A model generated the notes under the pieces. It worked only from the letters and a program-made list of their open reading frames with translations. It was not told where the DNA came from and did not search any database. A DNA stretch of 64,000 bases from assembly GCF_041080835.1 (NCBI RefSeq), contig NZ_CP129683.1, positions 1,178,001 through 1,242,000 of the forward strand, in the 5' to 3' direction. Every line of letters starts with the position of its first letter. Within the stretch, counting starts at the first letter, position 1. Positions 47,479-55,625 of the stretch are shown here, one piece after another. The stretch is from Bifidobacterium sp. WK012_4_13 (GTDB lineage: Bacteria > Actinomycetota > Actinomycetes > Actinomycetales > Bifidobacteriaceae). The position numbers and the translations under genes were made by a program.

Positions 47479-47671
47479 CGCTTCATCCATCTTGTGCATC
47501 CCGGACGCGGTATACCTGACCGCGCGCTCCTTGCTGGAGATACCTGCTGTGTCTGCATTATTCGTCATACCCTGAACCGTCTGGCCTTTTTCAAGCCATC
47601 GCGACTCATCCGTCTAACCACCTGCCGTGCTCAGCATCTACCGTATTCACATGTTCCGAATGCCGGTATGC

Positions 47672-47698
47672 AAAAGCGCCCGAGCTATATGCTCGGGC
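47672..47698 (-). terminator. Intrinsic terminator of rpsO
   Basis: GCCCGAGC (47678-47685) pairs with GCTCGGGC (47691-47698) around ATATA-type loop bases; on the minus strand the stem is followed by GCTTTTG. Lies 13 bases after the rpsO stop. Confidence 0.85.
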
Positions 47699-47710
47699 GG
47701 AAGTATTCAA

Positions 47711-47980
47711 TTATCGACGCAATCCCAGACGGCCGATCAACGAACGGTAACGTTCGATGTCAACACGCTGGAGGTAATCGAGCAGACGACGACGGTCGCC
47801 AACCATGAGAAGCAGGCCACGACGTGAATGGTGGTCGTGCTTATGCTCCTTCAGGTGCTCGGTCAGGTCGCTGATGCGCTTGGTCAGCAACGCGATTTGA
47901 ACCTCGGGAGAACCCGTATCACCTTCATGCGTCGCGTACTTGGTGACGATCTCTTGCTTTTCCTGTGCCGTAAGTGCCAC
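47711..47980 (-). CDS. rpsO: 30S ribosomal protein S15
   Basis: 89 residues, the exact family length, starting from a GTG at 47980 with AAGGAGGAGCC just upstream. Family blocks [27 protein letters not shown] and RRRLLDYLQ are intact. Binds 16S rRNA early in assembly. rpsO-pnp order is conserved in bacteria; here an intrinsic terminator lies between, so pnp must be read from its own promoter or by readthrough. Confidence 0.97.
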   Translation of the reverse strand: MALTAQEKQEIVTKYATHEGDTGSPEVQIALLTKRISDLTEHLKEHKHDHHSRRGLLLMVGDRRRLLDYLQRVDIERYRSLIGRLGLRR

Positions 47981-48109
47981 GGCTCCTCCTTGATATTGCT
48001 GCGCGGTGCTGCGACCCAATGTCGAAGCGCTCTCTTTCCGCGGGCGGAACACGCCAAGACAAGAGTATACACTTACCCTGCTATTTCACCGCTTCATCTT
48101 TTCGCAGAC

Positions 48110-48766
48110 TTACACGATGGTCAGAAGACCACCGAAGAGGACGATTCCCAACGCGACCAACTCAATGACGAAGAACAGAGCCATGGCGGACCAGCTGTGC
48201 GTGAGTGCATTGAGAGGCGAATCCTTGCGCACGATCACGAGAATCGCGACGAAGAGAAAGGCGAACGCCGCAGCCCCGAGCGCAGCCGAGATGACTCCAA
48301 GATTCGCGGCGTTGGCGAGATAGGCATATTTGCCGAAAACGACATAGGTGCCGTACCAGAATGACATCTTCAGGAGGCATAGACCTGAGATGAATTGCTC
48401 GGAGGACAGCGCAACGATGAATATCGTGCGCCACCACCATGACTTCGATTCCAGAACGCACATGGCAAGTGCGATCAGCGTCACCACAGTGACCATCCAA
48501 CCGATCACCGCTATTCCTGGAGCCTCGATCATGTTGAGTCGGGATATGATGCCCTGCGTGTGGCGGAGCGCGATGTAGCGGCCATAGCCATACGGGGCGA
48601 TGATGGCGACGAGGATCAGAGCTATGAAAGCAATCCAGCTCGCAGGATTGGACTGCCTGCGCTCAATATCCGCCAAAGATAGCCTTGAGTCGGGAATTTC
48701 ACCTTTGCTCTTCTCACTCATATTCGCATGTGCCCGTTCGCTGCCCTGTGTCTGTTCGCTGCCCAT
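48110..48766 (-). CDS. Multispanning membrane protein of unknown function
   Basis: About 218 residues from the MGSEQTQGSE start (GGTTGGTGAC upstream); a Met 15 codons later is another candidate. After a polar 45-residue leader come about five hydrophobic helices (WIAFIALILVAIIAPYGYG; VIGWMVTVVTLIALAM; a central pair; AMALFFVIELVALGIVLFGG). Charged and Tyr/Trp residues between helices suggest a bundle. I do not recognise the family. Probably monocistronic: rpsO lies downstream on the same strand with a 130-base gap, and an inverted-repeat element lies upstream. Confidence 0.65.
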   Translation of the reverse strand: MGSEQTQGSERAHANMSEKSKGEIPDSRLSLADIERRQSNPASWIAFIALILVAIIAPYGYGRYIALRHTQGIISRLNMIEAPGIAVIGWMVTVVTLIALAMCVLESKSWWWRTIFIVALSSEQFISGLCLLKMSFWYGTYVVFGKYAYLANAANLGVISAALGAAAFAFLFVAILVIVRKDSPLNALTHSWSAMALFFVIELVALGIVLFGGLLTIV

Positions 48767-48939
48767 TGTCACCAACCGTTTATGCATCACACATAAGTAT
48801 AGAGGTTCATCAGCAAAGGCAAACCCTCGTTTCCCTCAAAGGGGCACCGAAGGGCACTGAGGATCACTGAAGGGGCGCTGAATTCAATCGATACTCCGGC
48901 TTTCTCCGCAGACTGGGTGAATATCATAGGCACATTATG

Positions 48940-49060
48940 CGAGATTCCGAGTTTTGCGGCAATTCCAAAGTATCAATGTCCGAAAACGTTGATATTTGAT
49001 TGCCAGTAAGCCAAAAAGTGGGTGCGATACTTTGGAATTGCCGCAAAACTCGGAATCTCG
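48940..49060. repeat. Intergenic inverted-repeat element 6 (class B, perfect 35-bp arms)
   Basis: 48940-48974 and 49026-49060 are perfect 35-base reverse complements with a 51-base core; the left arm starts CGAGATTCCGAGTTTTGCGG. The core contains AGCCAAAAA, as in element 2. The right edge is 23 bases from the stop of the XRE regulator gene (minus strand). Best-preserved copy of the family. Confidence 0.9.
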
Positions 49061-49083
49061 TCGCAAATTGAGCGAATCGAAGC

Positions 49084-50157
49084 TCAGCGCCTGCGTAACA
49101 GGGTCACGATGGGCTCGGCCAAACCACAGAGCACACCGCCGATCACCCACGGAATCCAGAATGGCAGCGTCATACTTCCAATCTGCAATTCGCCACGTCC
49201 TCCAAACAGAGCAAGCAGGGCGATCACGGTTGCGGTGAACATGATGATGCTGCAGATTGAATTGACCATTGCCCTTTTCCTTTTTCTCTCTTCGAGGGCT
49301 TCTGCATCGTGCCCGCTCACCGCAGTCAAGTCATCCTCATCTTCCTTGGCGTTATATTCATTGATGTCGAGCAAGCCATAGGAGATTCCGTAATAGACGA
49401 ATCCAAAAACCGCAGCTGCCACGCAGAGCAGCATGAAGGATTGCGTAAATGGATTGTCTTCGAGCACGAGGACTGCCACGCCCAGCAGTATCAAGGCGAT
49501 GCCGCCAGCAACAGCGAAGCCAAGCCTTCTGGCAGCGTTCGAACGATCAGCATCAGAATAGAAATCCTCGACATAGGGATGTCTTCTTCTAAAGCCGCCA
49601 TGCGCCAGACCGGCCGGGACAAGAAATGCCAGACCGAGAGCGACACCCGTGAACACACAGATCACCACAAGAAATTCAGAAAACGATGGGCTTGCGATCA
49701 GCCATCCGCCATCTTCAACGTCAAACAGTCTGCAGACTGCAACACCACAAAGAATCAGCGCCACTCCAGACGCAATCTTCAAGGCAAAGGATCTGCGTTC
49801 CAGATCGTATCCGGTAACGTCGGCGGGAAGAGTCGGCCCATCGGCACGAGACAGCGCGACGCTACCGGCACCTGTTCCAGGGCCATGCTCGTTTTCTGAC
49901 TCCTCATGATGGCTGCGAGTCGATTGCCGAGGATCTGCAGCCGACTGACCTGGCCTGTTCACATCGCCAAGAACCAGGTCATCGAGCGTGCATCCAAAGA
50001 GATCGCAGATGACCAGCAGCTTATCCATCTCCGGATATGCCTTCTCGGACTCCCACTTGGAAATCGCCTGACGTGAAACACCCAGCAGCATTGCAAGCTG
50101 TTCCTGAGTCATGTTGCGCTGGGCACGCAAGGACTGCAGGTTGGTCTTGAAACTCAT
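49084..50157 (-). CDS. Membrane-bound XRE-family transcriptional regulator
   Basis: 357 residues. Residues 1-65 are an HTH_3 domain (MTQEQLAMLLGVSRQAISKWESEKAYPEMDKL), then a polar linker, then about six membrane helices in three groups (residues about 125-185, 210-265, 295-350) joined by charged loops. Fusions of XRE domains to membrane segments are common in Firmicutes and bifidobacteria and may sense envelope or metabolite signals. The upstream region has several GTTGC/GCAAC palindromes that may be its own operators. Divergent from the adenine deaminase gene. Confidence 0.85.
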   Translation of the reverse strand: MSFKTNLQSLRAQRNMTQEQLAMLLGVSRQAISKWESEKAYPEMDKLLVICDLFGCTLDDLVLGDVNRPGQSAADPRQSTRSHHEESENEHGPGTGAGSVALSRADGPTLPADVTGYDLERRSFALKIASGVALILCGVAVCRLFDVEDGGWLIASPSFSEFLVVICVFTGVALGLAFLVPAGLAHGGFRRRHPYVEDFYSDADRSNAARRLGFAVAGGIALILLGVAVLVLEDNPFTQSFMLLCVAAAVFGFVYYGISYGLLDINEYNAKEDEDDLTAVSGHDAEALEERKRKRAMVNSICSIIMFTATVIALLALFGGRGELQIGSMTLPFWIPWVIGGVLCGLAEPIVTLLRRR

Positions 50158-50225
50158 GTCTTCTCCTCATAACGGTGAAAAGCATGGAAAGCTTTTTCGT
50201 ATATCCTCACCCTTGCAAAGAATCT

Positions 50226-50295
50226 GGCATATTGCCACCATCTTTGAGTTGCACCCGACATTGCAACCAAAATTCTCGCGCAACCTCCAGTTGCG
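50226..50295. promoter_or_regulatory. Palindrome cluster in the XRE/adenine deaminase divergent region
   Basis: Three dyads: GGCATATTGCC (50226-50236), GTTGCA-N8-TGCAAC (50248-50267) and CGCAAC-N5-GTTGCG (50279-50295). The last two are about 30 bases apart centre to centre, close to three helical turns, as for cooperative repressor binding. Candidate sites for the XRE protein or another regulator. Confidence 0.45.
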
Positions 50296-50441
50296 TCACC
50301 GGTGCCGCTCTGCAAAGGCAACGGTTCACCACTGAACCTATCCGTATGCGAACCGATATCGTATCCATCCATTCTAAGGTTTCAAGCTCGACTAAGATAC
50401 GAGCAAGATGGAACTTTTCGGACTCGATTGATTAGGAATTT

Positions 50442-51506
50442 ATGAAAAACGCCGTAGAAAACACAGAAGAAGTCGGAACAGAAGCAATTATGGCCGCTCT
50501 TGAGCAGCTGCCGAAGGCGGAGCTGCATCTGCACATCGAAGGCACCCTGGAACCCGAGCTGGCACTTGAACTGGCGCAACGTAATGGAGTCGCACTCCCC
50601 TATGCAAGCCTTGAAGAGCTGAAAGGCAAGTATCAGTTCACGAATCTGCAGTCATTTCTTGACCTTTATTACGAGCTGATGGGAACGCTCAAAACCGCAC
50701 AAGACTTTCGCGATCTCGCCTTGGCCTATTTCGCCAAAGTCAGCACGCAAGGCGTGAGACATGCCGAAATATTCTTCGATCCACAGGTGCACGTTGCCAA
50801 CGGACTCGATGTAAACATGGTGATGGATGGATTGCTTGAGGGCATGCACATCGCCAAGGAACGCTATGGAATCACAAGCGGACTGATTTTGAGCATCGTA
50901 CGCGATATGCCGCTCGAAACCGCCCAATCGGTAATCGATTCAGTAAAGAACAGAGCCTCGGACATACTCGGCATTGGTCTGGATTCCGCCGAAGTCGGCT
51001 ATCCTCCACATCTGTTCACCAAGCAATTCCAAGAGGCCAAGGCGCTTGGCTGGCATCGGGTCGCCCACGCCGGCGAGGAAGGGCCTGCGTCATATGTGAT
51101 CGATGCGCTCGACAACCTGCATGCGGAACGCATCGATCACGGCATTCACTCGGTCACCGACCCAGAGTTGCTGAAGCGCCTGGCATCAGAAAGAATCCCT
51201 CTCACCACCTGCCCACTTTCGAACAGGCGGCTCCAAGTCGTGGGCAGCCTTGACGAGCTGCCGCTGCGCAACATGATGGACCAGGGCGTGCTCATCAACG
51301 TCAATTCCGACGATCCTGCATACTTCGGTGGCTACATCGCCGATAACTACAAGGCACTTTCAGAAATCGGCTTCACACTTTCCGAGCTTGCAAGCTTCGC
51401 CGAGCACTCGATCGACGCCTCATTCATCGGCGATGACCAACGCAGGACCTTGCGCCAGCAGCTCGACGAATGGAAGACCAAGCATTCGAGTCTGCTCAAG
51501 GCTTAA
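50442..51506 (+). CDS. Adenine deaminase (ADE2/AAH1-type, adenosine deaminase superfamily)
   Basis: 354 residues, metal-dependent deaminase. The HxH ligands are in AELHLHIEGTLEP, the third His in VAHAGEEG, and the catalytic Asp pair in VNSDDPAYFGGYI. SDDPAYFGGY and CPLSNRRLQVV are typical of the AAH1-like adenine deaminases; true adenosine deaminases have a TDDP-x-x-F variant. I therefore favour adenine as the substrate, although adenosine is not excluded. The ATG at 50442 is used for the full frame; an internal Met 16 codons on is closer to the conserved start and could also serve. Converts adenine to hypoxanthine for salvage. Confidence 0.85.
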   Translation: MKNAVENTEEVGTEAIMAALEQLPKAELHLHIEGTLEPELALELAQRNGVALPYASLEELKGKYQFTNLQSFLDLYYELMGTLKTAQDFRDLALAYFAKVSTQGVRHAEIFFDPQVHVANGLDVNMVMDGLLEGMHIAKERYGITSGLILSIVRDMPLETAQSVIDSVKNRASDILGIGLDSAEVGYPPHLFTKQFQEAKALGWHRVAHAGEEGPASYVIDALDNLHAERIDHGIHSVTDPELLKRLASERIPLTTCPLSNRRLQVVGSLDELPLRNMMDQGVLINVNSDDPAYFGGYIADNYKALSEIGFTLSELASFAEHSIDASFIGDDQRRTLRQQLDEWKTKHSSLLKA

Positions 51507-51738
51507 CCCATATACGGTCGGCACGCCTTCTCCTGACTCGTATATGCAGATTTCAATCCAGAATTCAGTCAGCTTCCAAGAAATTCCCAGCAGCATGCTT
51601 TTATCTGAAACCAACTTGGTTCTCAGGCATCGCATGCGGGCATGCCTCGACTGGGATTGATCCGGACCCGTCCGTCAGCCCACGGCCAAGACGACCGATG
51701 TGATTCGAAACGCCTGTCAAGGAGCCGGGAGGGAAGCC

Positions 51739-52332
51739 ATGCGTCATACGAGTGACAGGACACATGCGCTGCGACGCCGCGCACTGGGAATGGCGTTGGC
51801 GGCCCTCATCGCCGTCTCGGCGGCAATCGATGTCGTCGTGCTCATTTTCAGACCAACCACCGAAAGCAGCCTGGCGACGAACGCCACGGATTCCACCGCG
51901 ATCGGCAGTCCATCCGAAGACTCAGCGCAGTCCTCGCAATCCACGGATAGCTCCGCAAGCCCGAGCGCAAGCGCTTCCGAAAGCTCGGGCAGTTCCAGCA
52001 GCAGCAGCTCATCGAAGTATGCCGATGGGACGTACACAGGCGAACTGATCCAGACGAATCGTGGCGACGTCCAGGTGCGCATCACCGTCTCGAACGGAAC
52101 GATCACGAATGTGACAGCCATAACATATCCGACGGAGACACAGCAATCGCAGACGATAAGCGCACAGGTGATTCCCACATATGAGTCCGAGGCAGAGAAG
52201 GCGCAAAGCGCCAGCATCCAACTCGTGAGTGGCGCGACGGAAACGTTCACCGGTTTCACCGGGTCTCTTCAGGACGCAATCAATCAGTCGATGGCAGGCA
52301 GCTCGACCAGCTCCTCACAGGGCCAATCATGA
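51739..52332 (+). CDS. Extracytoplasmic FMN-binding domain protein (flavinylated)
   Basis: 197 residues from the ATG at 51739 (GGGAGGGAAGCC upstream). A single N-terminal membrane segment (LGMALAALIAVSAAIDVVVLIF, residues 16-37) is followed by a Ser/Ala linker of about 50 residues (SASASESSGSSSSSSSS) and an FMN-binding domain starting KYADGTYTGE. The flavinylation motif SGATET lies at residues 163-168; the Thr of SGAT (166) is the probable site of covalent FMN attachment by ApbE. The usual acidic residue before the motif is replaced. Its gene overlaps apbE by four bases (ATGA). An anchored flavin carrier outside the membrane. Confidence 0.88.
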   Translation: MRHTSDRTHALRRRALGMALAALIAVSAAIDVVVLIFRPTTESSLATNATDSTAIGSPSEDSAQSSQSTDSSASPSASASESSGSSSSSSSSKYADGTYTGELIQTNRGDVQVRITVSNGTITNVTAITYPTETQQSQTISAQVIPTYESEAEKAQSASIQLVSGATETFTGFTGSLQDAINQSMAGSSTSSSQGQS

Positions 52333-53285
52333 TGCCCGCAGCGATGTTCGTCAGAGTCATCCACATGATGGACATCCCGTTCACGATAATGATCAAGCCA
52401 TGGGACCGCAGATCGACATATAGGGAAGAAAGACGAGACAGAAGAGACGGAAGTGAAGGAAGTGAAGCACAGAGATGGCAAGGGGAGTCTTCGCCACATA
52501 TCGAGTCGGTCGTATCAAGCATAGGAGAATTGCTGAACGATATCGATGAAAGGTTCTCGCCATATAGAGCCGATTCCCTCGTTTCCATGGCTCGTCGAGG
52601 AGACTGGAACGCATTGCTCTGCGACCCTGAATTCCATGAAGTCTATGCGCGGTCTGCCTTGGCGAGGCAAGTCACCCATGCATCCTTCGACGCCTTCGCC
52701 CAAGGCGCCTACGATCCGACTGGAATCGTAAAGGGGTGGGCGATAGAGAAGGCCTTTCGACGCTTTCTCAGACCGTTGACATACACGAGCGGCAACGGGT
52801 CCCAGCGTCCCTTTGCCGAAGCGGTCGCCTTGAACGGCGGTGGCGACATGCAGCTCGCCGTCGCCCAATGTTCGGATTTCAGATGGGACATCGGGATCGA
52901 GAGTCCTGTCGCCCCCGGTGAGCTCATCGCCCGATGCCATCTCCAGGATGGCGCCGTCGCCACGTCGGGGTTCAGCAAGCGCGGGCACCACATTGTGACC
53001 TCTCCGGAATTCGACGTTCATCCACTCTCTCAGGTCACGATCCTGTCGGAATCACTCACGGATGCCGACATGTGGTCGACCGCCTGCCTTTCCTCAGGAG
53101 AGCTCGGTGCCGTCGACATGGCTCGCCGCAATGGATTGACGATGCTGGCCATAAGACCGGATGCCAGACTCGTCGCATTTGAGCTACCGTCCCTGGCACA
53201 TGGCACTCCCTGCTTCGAGGTGAGCGATTCCATGGATTCCGACCCATCCCATGCACGCATGTCCACATCCATCCGAAAGGAATGA
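52329..53285 (+). CDS. apbE: FAD:protein FMN transferase (ApbE) without a visible signal peptide
   Basis: 318 residues; transfers FMN from FAD to Ser/Thr of target proteins. Motifs: YDPTGIVKGWAIEKA, VALNGGGDMQLAV, ATSGFSKRG, and ADMWSTACLSSGE (metal-binding Asp and Thr). Most ApbE proteins in Gram-positives are lipoproteins; here the start MMPAAMFVRVIHMMDIPF has no lipobox or leader, so the protein may act in the cytoplasm before the FMN-binding protein is exported, or the start may be mis-set. An insertion of Glu/Arg-rich residues follows. The start overlaps the preceding stop (translational coupling), and the next gene follows within five bases. Confidence 0.9.
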   Translation: MMPAAMFVRVIHMMDIPFTIMIKPWDRRSTYREERRDRRDGSEGSEAQRWQGESSPHIESVVSSIGELLNDIDERFSPYRADSLVSMARRGDWNALLCDPEFHEVYARSALARQVTHASFDAFAQGAYDPTGIVKGWAIEKAFRRFLRPLTYTSGNGSQRPFAEAVALNGGGDMQLAVAQCSDFRWDIGIESPVAPGELIARCHLQDGAVATSGFSKRGHHIVTSPEFDVHPLSQVTILSESLTDADMWSTACLSSGELGAVDMARRNGLTMLAIRPDARLVAFELPSLAHGTPCFEVSDSMDSDPSHARMSTSIRKE

Positions 53286-53289
53286 CACG

Positions 53290-54573
53290 ATGCCAAGACG
53301 ACTGCATCTGCCCATGACGATCACCTGGTTCACCGTCATATTCGTGGTTCCCATGCCCTTCGTACTGCTACTCAGCCGCGGCCTGCCGACACTCTATGAA
53401 CCTTCGGCGCGGATCATTCTTGTGGGAGCCATCGCATACTGCTGGATGCTGTCGGCAATCTACATGAGCACTCGCCCGAGATGGCTTGACCGTCTCATCG
53501 GCCTGCCAAAGATCTACATGGTGCATGGCATTCTCAGCCTTCTGGCCATCATTCTCGCCTTCGCGCACAAGTCCCTGATGAATTCCTATGGCCTGATTGC
53601 CCTCACCGGAAATGCAGCCTTCTACATCCTTGCCTTCCTTGGCGTCTGGTCCTTGGTTTTCATGTCGGGCTGGCTGTCTTCCAGATTCTCGATTCTGGGG
53701 AATGCCCGGCGAGCCTTGGAACGCATATTCCACCATGAACTCAACGTCTGGCTTCATCGCATCAACGTCATCGCCGTCGTCCTGATCTTCGTCCATGTCA
53801 ATCTCATCAGCTACATCAGGGCGATCACGCCTTTCATGGTTCTTTTCTATGCCGCTTCGGCGCTTGTCGCAATCGCGTATGCCTATGAAAAGCTCTATCA
53901 GAGATTCGGTTCATACCGAGGTGAAATCGAATCGGTGCAAGGAATCGCGCCCAACACCGTCGAGATCACCATGAAGGTTCACGGTCTTCGGGGCAGATGG
54001 GAGAACGGCGACTTCGCATTCATCCGTTTCCCGAGGGAGAGAAAGCTGCACGAGTTCCATCCTTTCTCCATCGTGAGCGTCCAGGGAAGGACCGACATCG
54101 TCAGCTTCGCCATCCGTGGTGACGGGGACTTCACTCGGACATTGGTCGCCAATGCCGCTCCCGGCATGCAATCTCGAATGATTCCGCCTTATGGCAGATA
54201 TCAGCGTTTCATAGAGGAGCATTCCGCGAACAGACCGATTGTCATCTTTGCCGGTGGCATCGGAGTCACTCCCCTGGTGCCTGTCGCTATGAGCTATGGA
54301 AATCAGGGCAGACGGATGCACTTCATGTATGCCGCAAGGAGCGGCGATCAGCTGCTGTATGCGGATCAGATTCGACGATGGGCCCAGACGGAGAGCTGCG
54401 ACGCGCAGCTCAAGGTCGGGCGCTTCTCTTCCGCTGAGATGAGGCATGCGATGGAAGACGATGCCCTGTATCTCATTGCAGGTCCTGCAACGATGCTCCG
54501 GTCCATACGGCGCATGCTGCTTGCCCATGGAGTGCGCTCGGACGACATCTGCTACGAACCATTCACCTGGTAA
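53290..54573 (+). CDS. Ferric reductase / NADPH oxidase-like membrane flavocytochrome
   Basis: 427 residues. Six predicted membrane helices (about residues 10-200) of the ferric-reductase-like domain, followed by a FAD-binding segment (HPFSIVS) and an NAD(P)-binding fold (FAGGIGVTPLVP) ending EPFTW. The heme ligands can be assigned: His 79 and His 93 in one helix, His 156 and His 169 in another, spacing 14 and 13, the same as the NOX family. The cytoplasmic NAD(P)H site feeds FAD, then two hemes, then an acceptor outside. Third gene of the operon with the FMN-binding protein and ApbE; it would pass electrons to the flavin. GAAAGGA precedes the ATG. Confidence 0.88.
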   Translation: MPRRLHLPMTITWFTVIFVVPMPFVLLLSRGLPTLYEPSARIILVGAIAYCWMLSAIYMSTRPRWLDRLIGLPKIYMVHGILSLLAIILAFAHKSLMNSYGLIALTGNAAFYILAFLGVWSLVFMSGWLSSRFSILGNARRALERIFHHELNVWLHRINVIAVVLIFVHVNLISYIRAITPFMVLFYAASALVAIAYAYEKLYQRFGSYRGEIESVQGIAPNTVEITMKVHGLRGRWENGDFAFIRFPRERKLHEFHPFSIVSVQGRTDIVSFAIRGDGDFTRTLVANAAPGMQSRMIPPYGRYQRFIEEHSANRPIVIFAGGIGVTPLVPVAMSYGNQGRRMHFMYAARSGDQLLYADQIRRWAQTESCDAQLKVGRFSSAEMRHAMEDDALYLIAGPATMLRSIRRMLLAHGVRSDDICYEPFTW

Positions 54574-54773
54574 GTCCCCATGGAGCAAAGAATGGTGGCA
54601 GATCCCCATGACGCCGCTCCAATGATGCCGACTTGGAACGGCAGACACCTCGCGGCACCGTGCAACGAGCGATTCCTGCGACCATAGCGAGCTTTCAGCA
54701 TGCGATAATCATTTCCGAGTATCGTACGGGATGAATATGCTGCAATCGATGTCGCAAACGACGAGAGGAAGAT

Positions 54774-55541
54774 ATGTCACAGTTCCTGGGTGTGGTGCAG
54801 GCCTGGCTTTCGAGCAATGCGAACCGAATCATCTTCCTTGCGATCGTTTTGGCCGCGACCGCGGCAATCGCATATGCGGCATCCAAGGCGCTATGGAGGC
54901 TGCTCGAGCATTCGCAGATTCCAAGTGCGACCTTCTTTGTCAACATCGTCATTGGCATCATCTGGATCATCGGAGCGATGATGGTGCTCGAGCCAGTGTT
55001 CGGCATCAATCCGACGACCTTGACGACCGCTCTTGGCGTTGGCGGCCTTGCCGTGTCGTTCGGCCTGAAGGATACGATTTCCAACATCGTCGGAGGATTC
55101 GGGCTTATGCTTGGCAAGGTCGTTCAGCCAGGAGACCTGATTTCCATTGCAGGAATCACCGGCACGGTCAAGGACGTGACATGGCGTCATACCATCGTGA
55201 TCGACCGTGCCGGCGAAGAGATGTGGATACCCAATTCCCTGCTCAACACGTCATCGCTCGAGAAAATGACGTTGGCTGGCGAGGCTCTGACACGCGTCCC
55301 GTTCGTGACGAGAGGCGACGTGGACCCAGCAATCGTCGAACAGACCATCCTGGCCAAGGTCTCCCGCGTGACCAACGGATTGGTACTTCCCGACAAGCCA
55401 GCATTGGTCAAATTCCAAGGATTCGACGTGACTGGGATCAAAGGCGAGATATGGGTGTTCGCCAAGCCCGAGGTCCTGCCGTCAACATTGCAGGATCTGG
55501 TCACGCGTTCCATAGCGGGCGAGGACTTCCTTGCGGGCTGA
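54774..55541 (+). CDS. Mechanosensitive ion channel, MscS family
   Basis: 255 residues. Two to three N-terminal helices, then the pore-lining helix ALGVGGLAVSFGLKDTISNIVGG with the Ala/Gly pattern of MscS TM3, then the beta-domain (VVQPGDLISIAGITGTVKDV) and VWIPNSLL-like EMWIPNSLL. Small type, without extra periplasmic domains. AGAGGAAG lies before the ATG. Releases solutes during hypo-osmotic shock. Separate promoter likely: 200 bases follow the reductase gene. Confidence 0.92.
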   Translation: MSQFLGVVQAWLSSNANRIIFLAIVLAATAAIAYAASKALWRLLEHSQIPSATFFVNIVIGIIWIIGAMMVLEPVFGINPTTLTTALGVGGLAVSFGLKDTISNIVGGFGLMLGKVVQPGDLISIAGITGTVKDVTWRHTIVIDRAGEEMWIPNSLLNTSSLEKMTLAGEALTRVPFVTRGDVDPAIVEQTILAKVSRVTNGLVLPDKPALVKFQGFDVTGIKGEIWVFAKPEVLPSTLQDLVTRSIAGEDFLAG

Positions 55542-55625
55542 CACCCACGGCGACGTCGCATGCCTCGCCGCACCCTTCGCCGCATGCTTCGACGACCTCG
55601 GCCGTGCAGCGAAGGAAGACGGGCC

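Noticed and set aside
51507..51738. Small peptide gene between adenine deaminase and the FMN-binding protein
   Set aside because: Open stretches are short, without ribosome-binding site or plausible composition.
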